Shown here: piece by piece, positions 51,141 to 63,460 of the stretch
Numbering within the stretch: position 1 is the stretch's first letter
How the letters are laid out: each line of letters begins with the position of its first letter
DNA from: Hydractinia symbiolongicarpus
Taxonomy: Eukaryota > Cnidaria > Hydrozoa > Anthoathecata > Hydractiniidae
DNA length: 64,000 bases
NCBI RefSeq assembly: GCF_029227915.1
Contig: NC_079887.1
Location: 26,907,650-26,971,649, forward strand
Direction: 5' to 3'
Translations under genes and position numbers: made by a program
The notes under the pieces: model-generated
Databases searched by the model: none
Seen by the model: the letters and a program-made list of their open reading frames with translations, nothing else
Told to the model about the DNA's origin: nothing

Positions 51141-53980
51141 GAAAGTACCCTGTGAGTAAACTCATTTCCAGAACGATTTTTTAAATTATTTTTTCACCAC
51201 TAAAACGCATAAGACTTGTAGTTTTTAAAAATGTTTTCATATTTGATGAGACGCTGAATAAAAGAAGTTTAATCGCCGACAAACGAAAACCCGCGATTTC
51301 CCGTAAATCCCGGCTTGGCCCGTATAGTCAAAAGTATACAAAGGAAATACCCAGGGAGTAAACTCATTTCCCGAACGATTTTTTAAATTATTTTTTCACC
51401 ACTACAACGAATAAGACTTGTAGTTTTCAAAAATGTTTTCATTTTTGATGAGACGCTGAATAAAAGCAGTTTATTCGCCGGCAAACGAAAACCTGCGATT
51501 TCCCTAAATCCCGGACTCAACCCGTATAGTCAAAAGTATACAATAAAGTACCCAGGGAGTAAACTCATTTCCCGAACGATTTTTTAAATTATTTTTTCAC
51601 CACTAAAACGCATGAGACTTGTAGTTTTCAAAAATGTTTTCATTTTTGATGAGACGCTGAATAAAAGAAGTTTAATCGCCGGCAAACGAAAAGCTGCGAT
51701 TTCCCGTAAATCCTGGACTCGGCCCGTATGGTCAAAAGTATGCGAAGAAAGTACCCAGCGAGTAAACTCATTTCCCGAACGATTTTTTAAATTATTTTTT
51801 CACCACTAAAACGCATAAGACTTGTAGTTTATAAAAATGTTTTCATTTTTGATGAGACTCTGAATAAAAGAAGTTTAATCGCCGACAAACGAAAACCCGC
51901 GATTTCCCGTAAATCCCGGCTTGGCCCGTATAGTCAAAAGTATACAAAGGAAGTACCCAGGGAGTAAACTCATTTCCCAAACGATTTTTTAAATTACTTT
52001 TTCACCACTAAAACGCATGAGACTTGTAGTTTTCAAAAATGTTTTCATTTTTGATGAGACGCTTAATGAAAGAGGTTTAATCGCCGGAAAACGAAAACCC
52101 GCGATTTCCCGTAAATCCCGGGCTTGGCCCGTATAGTCGAATGTATACAAAGAAAGTACCCTGTGAGTAAACTCATTTCCAGAACGATTTTTTAAATTAT
52201 TTTTTCACTACTAAAACGCATCAGACTTGTAGTTTTTAAAAATGTTTTCATTTTTGATGAGACGCTGAATAAAAGAAGTTTAATCGCCGGCAAACGAAAA
52301 CCTGCGATTTCCCTAAATCCCGGACTCGGCCCGTATAGTCAAAAGTATACAAAGAAAGTACCCTGTGAGTAAACTCATTTCCAGAACGATTTTTTAAATT
52401 ATTTTTTCACCACTAAAACGCATAAGACTTGTAGTTTATAAAAATGTTTTCATTTTTGATGAGACGCTGAATAAAAGAAGTTTAATCGCCGACAAACGAA
52501 AACCCGCGATTTCCCGTAAATCCCGGCTTGGCCCGTATAGTCAAAAGTATACAAAGGAAGTACCCAGGGAGTAAACTCATTTCCAAAACGATTTTTTAAA
52601 TTACTTTTTCACCACTAAAACGCATGAGACTTGTAGTTTTCAAAAATGTTTTCATTTTTGATGAAACGCTTAATGAAAGAGGTTTAATCGCCGGAAAACG
52701 AAAACCCGCGATTTCCCGTAAATCCCGGGCTTGGCCCGTGTAGTCGAATGTATACAAAGAAAGTACCCTGTGAGTAAACTCATTTCCAGAACGATTTTTT
52801 AAATTATTTTTTCACCACTAAAACGCATCAGACTTGTAGTTTTTAAAAATGTTTTCATTTTTGATGAGACGCTGAATAAAAGAAGTTTAATCGCCGGCAA
52901 ACGAAAACCTGCGATTTCCCTAAATCCCGGGCTTGGCACGTATAGTCGAATGTATACAAAGAAAGTACCCTGTGAGTAAACTCATTTCCAGAACGATTTT
53001 TTAAATTATTTTTTCACCACTAAAACGCATAAGACTTGTAGTTTTTAAAAATGTTTTCATATTTGATGAGACGCTGAATAAAAGAAGTTTAATCGCCGAC
53101 AAACGAAAACCCGCGATTTCCCGTAAATCCCGGCTTGGCCCGTATAGTCAAAAGTATACAAAGGAAATACCCAGGGAGTAAACTCATTTCCCGAACGATT
53201 TTTTAAATTATTTTTTCACCACTACAACGAATAAGACTTGTAGTTTTCAAAAATGTTTTCATTTTTGATGAGACGCTGAATAAAAGCAGTTTATTCGCCG
53301 GCAAACGAAAACCTGCGATTTCCCTAAATCCCGGACTCAACCCGTATAGTCAAAAGTATACAATAAAGTACCCAGGGAGTAAACTCATTTCCCGAACGAT
53401 TTTTTAAATTATTTTTTCACCACTAAAACGCATGAGACTTGTAGTTTTCAAAAATGTTTTCATTTTTGATGAGACGCTGAATAAAAGAAGTTTAATCGCC
53501 GGCAAACGAAAACCTGCGATTTCCCGTAAATCCTGGACTCGGCCCGTATGGTCAAAAGTATGCGAAGAAAGTACCCAGCGAGTAAACTCATTTCCCGAAC
53601 GATTTTTTAAATTATTTTTTCACCACTAAAACGCATAAGACTTGTAGTTTATAAAAATGTTTTCATTTTTGATGAGACTCTGAATAAAAGAAGTTTAATC
53701 GCCGACAAACGAAAACCCGCGATTTCCCGTAAATCCCGGCTTGGCCCGTATAGTCAAAAGTATACAAAGGAAGTACCCAGGGAGTAAACTCATTTCCCAA
53801 ACGATTTTTTAAATTACTTTTTCACCACTAAAACGCATGAGACTTGTAGTTTTCAAAAATGTTTTCATTTTTGATGAGACGCTTAATGAAAGAGGTTTAA
53901 TCGCCGGAAAACGAAAACCCGCGATTTCCCGTAAATCCCGGGCTTGGCCCGTATAGTCGAATGTATACAAAGAAAGTACC
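50160..53980. repeat. Nearly perfect 1,820 bp (nine-monomer) tandem duplication
   Basis: Marks at 50615, 51541, 51721 and 51828 recur exactly 1,820 bp later at 52435, 53361, 53541 and 53648. These include CACTACAACGAATAAG, GGACTCAACCCG, ATACAATAAAG, CGTATGGTC and TATGCGAAG. The differences I noticed are few: TTTTTGCACCAC at about 50585, AAAGCTGCG at about 51691 and CCCGTGTAG at about 52736. By eye the copies are above 99% identical, the youngest large event in the window. Confidence 0.86.
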
Positions 53981-56900
53981 CTGTGAGTAAACTCATTTCC
54001 AGAACGATTTTTTAAATTATTTTTTCACCACTAAAACGCATCAGACTTGTAGTTTTTAAAAATGTTTTCATTTTTGATGAGACGCTGAATAAAAGAAGTT
54101 TAATCGCCGGCAAACGAAAACCTGCGATTTCCCTAAATCCCGGGCTTGGCACGTATAGTCGAATGTATACAAAGAAAGTACCCTGTGAGTAAACTCATTT
54201 CCAGAACGATTTTTTAAATTATTTTTTCACCACTAAAACGCATAAGACTTGTAGTTTTTAAAAATGTTTTCATTTTTGATGAGACGCTTAATGAAAGAGG
54301 TTTAATCGCCGGAAAACGAAAACCCGCGATTTCCCGTAAATCCCGGGCTTGGCCCGTATAGTCGAATGTATACAAAGAAAGTACCCTGTGAGTAAACTCA
54401 TTTCCAGAACGATTTTTTAAATTATTTTTTCACCACTAAAACGCATCAGACTTGTAGTTTTTAAAAATGTTTTCATTTTTGATGAGACGCTGAATAAAAG
54501 AAGTTTAATCGCCGGCAAACGAAAACCTGCGATTTCCCTAAATCCCGGGCTTGGCACGTATAGTCGAATGTATACAAAGAAAGTACCCTGTGAGTAAACT
54601 CATTTCCAGAACGATTTTTTAAATTATTTTTTCACCACTAAAACGCATAAGACTTGTAGTTTTTAAAAATGTTTTCATTTTTGATGAGACGCTGAATAAA
54701 AGAAGTTTAATCGCCGACAAACGAAAACCCGCGATTTCCCGTAAATCCCGGCTTGGCCCGTATAGTCAAAAGTATACAAAGGAAGTACCCAGGGAGTAAA
54801 CTCATTTCCAAAACGATTTTTTAAATTACTTTTTCACCACTAAAACGCATGAGACTTGTAGTTTTCAAAAATGTTTTCATTTTTGATGAAACGCTTAATG
54901 AAAGAGGTTTAATCGCCGGAAAACGAAAACCCGCGATTTCCCGTAAATCCCGGGCTTGGCCCGTATAGTCGAATGTATACAAAGAAAGCACCCTGTGAGT
55001 AAACTCATTTCCAGAACGATTTTTTAAATTATTTTTTCACCACTAAAACGCATCAGACTTGTAGTTTTTAAAAATGTTTTCATTTTTGATGAGACGCTGA
55101 ATAAAAGAAGTTTAATCGCCGGCAAACGAAAACCTGCGATTTCCCTAAATCCCGGGCTTGGCACGTATAGTCGAATGTATACAAAGAAAGTACCCTGTGA
55201 GTAAACTCATTTCCAGAACGATTTTTTAAATTATTTTTTCACCACTAAAACGCATAAGACTTGTAGTTTTTAAAAATGTTTTCATTTTTGATGAGACGCT
55301 GAATAAAAGAAGTTTAATCGCCGACAAACGAAAACCCGCGATTTCCCGTAAATCCCGGCTTGGCCCGTATAGTCAAAAGTATACAAAGGAAATACCCAGG
55401 GAGTAAACTCATTTCCCGAACGATTTTTTAAATTATTTTTTCACCACTACAACGAATGAGACTTGTAGTTTTCAAAAATGTTTTCATTTTTGATGAGACG
55501 CTGAATAAAAGCAGTTTATTCGCCGGCAAACGAAAACCTGCGATTTCCCTAAATCCCGGACTCGGCCCGTATAGTCAAAAGTATACAAAGAAAGTACCCA
55601 GGGAGTAAACTCATTTCCAGAACGATTTTTTAAATTATTTTTTCACCACTAAAACGCATAAGACTTGTAGTTTTTAAAAATGTTTTCATTTTTGATGAGA
55701 CGCTCAATAAAAGAAGTTTAATCGCCGGCAAACGAAAACCCGCGATTTCCCGTAAATCCCGGGCTTGGCCCGTATAGTGAAAAGTATACAAAGAAAGTAC
55801 CCAGGGAGTAAACTCATTTCCCGAACGATTTTTTATATTATTTTTTTACCACTAAACGCATGAGATTTGTAGTTTTTAAAAATATTTTCATATTTGATGG
55901 GACGCTGAATAAAGGAAATTTAATCGCCGGCAAACGAAAATCCGCGATTTCCCGTAAATCCCGGACCTGGGCCGTATAGTCAAAACTATACAATAAAGTA
56001 CCCAGGGACTAAACTCATTTCCCGAACGATTTTTTAAATTATTTTTTCACCACTAAAACGCATGAGACTTGTAGTTTTCAAAAATGTTTTCATTTTTGAT
56101 GAGACGCTGAATAAAAGAAGTTTAATCGCCGGCAAACGAAAACCTGCGATTTCCCGTAAATCCTGGACTCGGCCCGTATGGTCAAAAGTATGCGAAGAAA
56201 GTACCCAGCGAGTAAACTCATTTCCCGAACGATTTTTTAAATTATTTTTTCACCACTAAAACGCATGAGACTTGTAGTTTTCAAAAATGTTTTCATTTTT
56301 GATTAGACGCTGAATAAAAGAAGTTTAATCGCCGGCAAACGAAAACCTGCGATTTCCCTAAATCCCGGACTCGGCCCGTATAGTCAAAAGTATACAAAGA
56401 AAGTACCCAGGGAGTAAACTCATTTCCAGAACGATTTTTTAAATTATTTTTTCACCACTAAAACGCATAAGACTTGTAGTTTATAAAAATGTTTTCATTT
56501 TTGATGAGACGCTGAATAAAAGAAGTTTAATCGCCGACAAACGAAAACCCGCGATTTCCCGTAAATTCCGGCTTGGCCCGTATAGTCAAAAGTATACAAA
56601 GGAAGTACCCAGGGAGTAAACTCATTTCTCAAACGATTTTTTAAATTACTTTTTCACCACTAAAACGCATCAGACTTGTAGTTTTTAAAAATGTTTTCAT
56701 TTTTGATGAGACGCTGAATAAAAGAAGTTTAATCGCCGGCAAACGAAAACCTGCGATTTCCCTAAATCCCGGGCTTGGCACGTATAGTCGAATGTATACA
56801 AAGAAAGTACCCTGTGAGTAAACTCATTTCCAGAACGATTTTTTAAATTATTTTTTCACCACTAAAACGCATAAGACTTGTAGTTTTTAAAAATGTTTTC

Positions 56901-57770
56901 ATTTTTGATGAGACGCTGAATAAAAGAAGTTTAATCGCCGACAAACGAAAACCCGCGATTTCCCGTAAATCCCGGCTTGGCCCGTATAGTCAAAAGTATA
57001 CAAAGGAAATACCCAGGGAGTAAACTCATTTCCCGAACGATTTTTTAAATTATTTTTTCACCACTAAAACGCATGAGACTTGTAGTTTTTAAAAATGTTT
57101 TCATTTTTGATGAGACGCTGAATAAAAGAAGTTTAATCGCCGGCAAACGAAAACCTGCGATTTCCCTAAATCCCGGGCTTGGCACGTATAGTCGAATGTA
57201 TACAAAGAAAGTACCCTGTGAGTAAACTCATTTCCAGAACGATTTTTTAAATTATTTTTTCACCACTAAAACGCATAAGACTTGTAGTTTTTAAAAATGT
57301 TTTCATTTTTGATGAGACGCTGAATAAAAGAAGTTTAATCGCCGACAAACGAAAACCCGCGATTTCCCGTAAATCCCGGCTTGGCCCGTATAGTCAAAAG
57401 TATACAAAGGAAATACCCAGGGAGTAAACTCATTTCCCGAACGATTTTTTAAATTATTTTTTCACCACTAAAACGCATGAGACTTGTAGTTTTCAAAAAT
57501 GTTTTCATTTTTGATGAGACGCTGAATAAAAGAAGTTTAATCGCCGGCAAACGAAAAACCTGCGATTTCCCGTAAATCCTGGACTCGGCCCGTATAGTCA
57601 AAAGTATGCGAAGAAAGTACCCAGGGAGTAAACTCATTTCCCGAACGATTTTTTAAATTATTTTTTCACCACTAAAACGCATGAGACTTGTAGTTTTTAA
57701 AAATGTTTTCATTTTTGATGAGACGCTGAATAAAAGAAGTTTAATCGCCGGCAAACGAAAACCCGCGATT
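53980..57770. repeat. Left copy of a 5 kb-offset segmental duplication
   Basis: About 54.85-56.6 kb matches about 59.9-61.67 kb at an offset of 5,053 bp (for example AAAGGAAATTTAATCG at 55911/60964 and CGTATGGTC at about 56176/61229). The block near 57449-57637 matches 63110-63298 at 5,661 bp. A chimeric monomer near 54241-54310 joins a CATAAGAC start to a GCTTAATGAAAGAGG end. The segment also contains one of the last two TTTGATGGG monomers. Confidence 0.75.
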
Positions 57771-57773
57771 TCC

Positions 57774-59590
57774 CGTAAATCCAGACTTGGCCCGTATAGG
57801 CAAAAGTATACAAAGAAAGTACCCAGGGAGTAAACTCATTTCCCGAACGATTTTTTAAATTACTTTTTCACCACTAAAACGCATGAGACTTGTAGTTTTC
57901 AAAAATGTTTTCATTTTTGATGAGACGCTTAATGAAAGAGGTTTAATCGCCGGAAAACGAAAAGCCGCGATTTCCCGTAAATCCCGGGCTTGGCCCGTAT
58001 AGTCGAATGTATACAAAGAAAGTACCCTGTGAGTAAACTCATTTCCAGAACGATTTTTTAAATTATTTTTTCACCACTAAAACGCATCAGACTTGTAGTT
58101 TTTAAAAATGTTTTCATTTTTGATGAGACGCTGAATAAAAGAAGTTTAATCGCCGGCAAATGAAAACCTGCGATTTCCCTAAATCCCGGGCTTGGCACGT
58201 ATAGTCGAATGTATACAAAGAAAGTACCCTGTGAGTAAACTCATTTCCAGAACGATTTTTTAAATTATTTTTTCACTACTAAAACGCATAAGACTTGTAG
58301 TTTTTAAAAATGTTTTCATTTTTGATGAGACGCTAAATAAAAGAAGTTTAATCGCCGGCAAACGAAAACCTGCGATTTCCCGTAAATCCCGGCTTGGCCC
58401 GTATAGTCAAAAGTATACAAAGAAAGTACCCAGAGAGTAAACTCATGTCCCGAACGATTTTTTAAATTACTTTTTCACCACTAAAACGCATGAGACTTGT
58501 AGTTTTTAAAAATGTTTTCATTTTTGATGAGACGCTGAATAAAAGAAGTTTAATCACCGGCAAACGAAAACCTGCGATTTCCCTAAATCCCGGGCTTGGC
58601 ACGTATAGTCGAATGTATACAAAGAAAGTACCCTGTGAGTAAACTCATTTCCAATAACGATTTTTTAAATTATTTTTTCACCACTAAAACGCATAAGACT
58701 TGTAGTTTTTAAAAATGTTTTCATTTTTGATGAGACGCTGAATAAAAGAAGTTTAATCGCCGACAAACGAAAACCCACGATTTCCCGTAAATCCCGGCTT
58801 GGCCCGTATAGTCAAAAGTATACAAAGGAAGTACCCAGGGAGTAAACTCATTTCCCGAACGATTTTTTAAATTACTTTTTCACCACTAAAACGCATAAGA
58901 CTTGTAGTTTTCAAAAATGTTTTCATTTTTGATGAGACGCTTAATGAAAGAGGTTTAATCGCCGGAAAACGAAAACCCGCGATTACCCGTAAATCCCGGG
59001 CTTGGCCCGTATAGTCGAATGTATACAAAGAAAGTACCCTGTGAGTAAACTCATTTCCAGAACGATTTAATTATTTTTTCATCACTAAAACGCATGAGAC
59101 TTGTAGTTTTTAAAAATGTTTTCATTTTTGATGAGACGCTGAATAAAAGAAGTTTAATCGCCGGCAAACGAAAACCTGCGATTTCCCTAAATCCCGGGCT
59201 TGGCACGTGTAGTCGAATGTATACAAAGAAAGTACCCTGTGAGTAAACTCATTTCCAGAACGATTTTTTAAATTATTTTTTCACTACTAAAACGCATAAG
59301 ACTTGTAGTTTTTAAAAATGTTTTCATTTTTGATGAGACGCTGAATAAAAGAAGTTTAATCGCCGGCAAACGAAAACCTGCGATTTCCCTAAATCCCGGA
59401 CTCGGCCCGTATAGTCAAAAGTATACAAAGAAAGTACCCTGTGAGTAAACTCATTTCCAGAACGATTTTTTAAATTATTTTTTCACCACTAAAACGCATA
59501 AGACTTGTAGTTTATAAAAATGTTTTCATTTTTGATGAGACGCTGAATAAAAGAAGTTTAATCGCCGACAAACGAAAACCCGCGATTTCC
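57774..59590. repeat. Downstream copy of the 47.66-49.48 kb block
   Basis: It matches 47660-49480 with a constant offset of 10,114 bp, ending at about 59588 where CCCTAAATCCCGGG replaces CCCGTAAATCCTGG. One monomer near 59065 has lost four bases in the A/T tract (ACGATTTAATTATT), a private mark of this copy. Confidence 0.78.
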
Positions 59591-62500
59591 CTAAATCCCG
59601 GGCTTGGCCCGTATAGTCGAATGTATACAAAGAAAGTACCCTGTGAGTAAACTCATTTCCAGAACGATTTTTTAAATTATTTTTTCACCACTAAAACGCA
59701 TAAGACTTGTAGTTTATAAAAATGTTTTCATTTTTGATGAGACGCTGAATAAAAGAAGTTTAATCGCCGACAAACGAAAACCCGCGATTTCCCGTAAATC
59801 CCGGCTTGGCCCGTATAGTCAAAAGTATACAAAGGAAGTACCCAGGGAGTAAACTCATTTCCCAAACGATTTTTTAAATTACTTTTTCACCACTAAAACG
59901 CATGAGACTTGTAGTTTTCAAAAATGTTTTCATTTTTGATGAGACGCTTAATGAAAGAGGTTTAATCGCCGGAAAACGAAAACCCGCGATTTCCCGTAAA
60001 TCCCGGGCTTAGCCCGTATAGTCGAATGTATACAAAGAAAGTACCCTGTGAGTAAACTCATTTCCAGAACGATTTTTTAAATTATTTTTTCACCACTAAA
60101 ACGCATCAGACTTGTAGTTTTTAAAAATGTTTTCATTTTTGATGAGACGCTGAATAAAAGAAGTTTAATCGCCGGCAAACGAAAACCTGCGATTTCCCTA
60201 AATCCCGGGCTTGGCACGTATAGTCGAATGTATACAAAGAAAGTACCCTGTGAGTAAACTCATTTCCAGAACGATTTTTTAAATTATTTTTTCACCACTA
60301 AAACGCATAAGACTTGTAGTTTTTAAAAATGTTTTCATTTTTGATGAGACGCTGAATAAAAGAAGTTTAATCGCCGACAAACGAAAACCCGCGATTTCCC
60401 GTAAATCCCGGCTTGGCCCGTATAGTCAAAAGTATACAAAGGAAATACCCAGGGAGTAAACTCATTTCCCGAACGATTTTTTAAATTATTTTTTCACCAC
60501 TACAACGCATGAGACTTGTAGTTTTCAAAAATGTTTTCATTTTTGATGAGACGCTGAATAAAAGCAGTTTATTCGCCGGCAAACGAAAACCTGCGATTTC
60601 CCTAAATCCCGGACTCGGCCCGTATAGTCAAAAGTATACAAAGAAAGTACCCAGGGAGTAAACTCATTTCCAGAACGATTTTTTAAATTATTTTTTCACC
60701 ACTAAAACGCATAAGACTTGTAGTTTTTAAAAATGTTTTCATTTTTGATGAGACGCTGAATAAAAGAAGTTTAATCGCCGGCAAACGAAAACCCGCGATT
60801 TCCCGTAAATCCCGGGCTTGGCCCGTATAGTCAAAAGTATACAAAGAAAGTACCCAGGGAGTAAACTCATTTCCCGAACGATTTTTTATATTATTTTTTT
60901 ACCACTAAACGCATGAGATTTGTAGTTTTCAAAAATATTTTCATATTTGATGGGACGCTGAATAAAGGAAATTTAATCGCCGGCAAACGAAAATCCGCGA
61001 TTTCCCGTAAATCCCGGACCCGGGCCGTATAGTCAAAACTATACAATAAAGTACCCAGGGAGTAAACTCATTTCCCGAACGATTTTTTAAATTATTTTTT
61101 CACCACTAAAACGCATGAGACTTGTAGTTTTCAAAAATGTTTTCATTTTTGATGAGACGCTGAATAAAAGAAGTTTAATCGCCGGCAAACGAAAACCTGC
61201 GATTTCCCGTAAATCCTGGACTCGGCCCGTATGGTCAAAAGTATGCGAAGAAAGTACCCAGCGAGTAAACTCATTTCCCGAACGATTTTTTAAATTATTT
61301 TTTCACCACTAAAACGCATGAGACTTGTAGTTTTCAAAAATGTTTTCATTTTTGATGAGACGCTGAATAAAAGAAGTTTAATCGCCGGCAAACGAAAACC
61401 TGCGATTTCCCTAAATCCCGGACTCGGCCCGTATAGTCAAAAGTATACAAAGAAAGTACCCAGGGAGTAAACTCATTTCCAGAACGATTTTTTAAATTAT
61501 TTTTTCACCACTAAAACGCATAAGACTTGTAGTTTATAAAAATGTTTTCATTTTTGATGAGACGCTGAATAAAAGAAGTTTAATCGCCGACAAACGAAAA
61601 CCCGCGATTTCCCGTAAATCCCGGCTTGGCCCGTATAGTCAAAAGTATACAAAGGAAGTACCCAGGGAGTAAACTCATTTCCCAAACGATTTTTTATATT
61701 ACTTTTTCACCACTAAAACGCATGAGACTTGTAGTTTTCAAAAATGTTTTCATTTTTGATGAGACGCTTAATGAAAGAGGTTTAATCGCCGGAAAACGAA
61801 AACCCGCGATTTCCCGTAAATCCCGGGCTTGGCCCGTATAGTCGAATGTATACAAAGAAAGTACCCTGTGAGTAAACTCATTTCCAGAACGATTTTTTAA
61901 ATTATTTTTTCACCACTAAAACGCATCAGACTTGTAGTTTTTAAAAATGTTTTCATTTTTGATGAGACGCTGAATAAAAGAAGTTTAATCGCCGGCAAAC
62001 GAAAACCTGCGATTTCCCTAAATCCCGGGCTTGGCACGTATAGTCGAATGTATACAAAGAAAGTACCCTGTGAGTAAACTCATTTCCAGAACGATTTTTT
62101 AAATTATTTTTTCACCACTAAAACGCATAAGACTTGTAGTTTTTAAAAATGTTTTCATTTTTAATAAGACGCTGAATAAAAGAAGTTTAATCGCCGACAA
62201 ACGAAAACCCGCGATTTCCCGTAAATCCCGGCTTGGCCCGTATAGTCAAAAGTATACAAAGGAAATACCCAGGGAGTAAACTCATTTCCCGAACGATTTT
62301 TTAAATTATTTTTTCACCACTAAAACGCATAAGACTTGTAGTTTATAAAAATGTTTTCATTTTTGATGAGACGCTGAATAAAAGAAGTTTAATCGTCGGC
62401 AAACGAAAACCCGCGATTTCCCGTAAATCCCGGCTTGGCCCGTATAGTCAAAAGTTTACAAAGGAAGTACCCAGGGAGTAAACTCATTTACCAAACGATT

Positions 62501-63460
62501 TTTTAAATTACTTTTTCACCACTAAAACGCATGAGACTTGTAGTTTTCAAAAATTTTTTCATTTTTGATGAGACGCTTAATGAAAGAGGTTTAATCGCCG
62601 GAAAACGAAAATTCGCGATTTCCCGTAAATCCCGGGCTTGGCCCGTATAGTCGAATGTATACAAAGAAAGTACCCTGTGAGTAAACTCATTTCCAGAACG
62701 ATTTTTTAAATTATTTTTTCACCACTAAAACGCATCAGACTTGTAGTTTTTAAAAATGTTTTCATTTTTGATGAGACGCTGAATAAAAGAAGTTTAATCG
62801 CCGGCAAACGAAAACCTGCGATTTCCCTAAATCCCGGGCTTGGCACGTATAGTCGAATGTATACAAAGAAAGTACCCTGTGAGTAAACTCATTTCCAGAA
62901 CGATTTTTTAAATTATTTTTTCACCACTAAAACGCATAAGACTTGTAGTTTTTAAAAATGTTTTCATTTTTGATGAGACGCTGAATAAAAGAAGTTTAAT
63001 CGCCGACAAACGAAAACCCGCGATTTCCCGTAAATCCCGGCTTGGCCCGTATAGTCAAAAGTATACAAAGGAAATACCCAGGGAGTAAACTCATTTCCCG
63101 AACGATTTTTTAAATTATTTTTTCACCACTAAAACGCATGAGACTTGTAGTTTTCAAAAATGTTTTCATTTTTGATGAGACGCTGAATAAAAGAAGTTTA
63201 ATCGCCGGCAAACGAAAAACCTGCGATTTCCCGTAAATCCTGGACTCGGCCCGTATAGTCAAAAGTATGCGAAGAAAGTACCCAGGGAGTAAACTCATTT
63301 CCCGAACGATTTTTTAAATTATTTTTTCACCACTAAAACGCATGAGACTTGTGGTTTTCAAAAATGTTTTCATTTTTCATGAGACGCTGAATAAAAGAAG
63401 TTTAATCGCCGGCAAACGAAAACCTGCGATTTCCCGTAAATCCTGGATTGGCCCGTATAG
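59590..63460. repeat. Right copy of the 5 kb-offset segmental duplication
   Basis: It repeats about 54.85-57.64 kb. The offset grows from 5,053 to 5,661 bp, meaning about three extra monomers here (around 61.7-62.5 kb) or their loss from the left copy. The extra part holds GCTTAATGAAAGAGG and TTTATAAAAATG monomers similar to those at 49-52 kb. Confidence 0.75.

Noticed and set aside
1603-63298. Some twenty 61-82 codon ORFs within the satellite, on both strands
   Set aside because: They are the same monomer-encoded peptide in different phases, ended by stops in each monomer, mostly without a proper ATG and with no known domain. They are repeat by-products, not genes.
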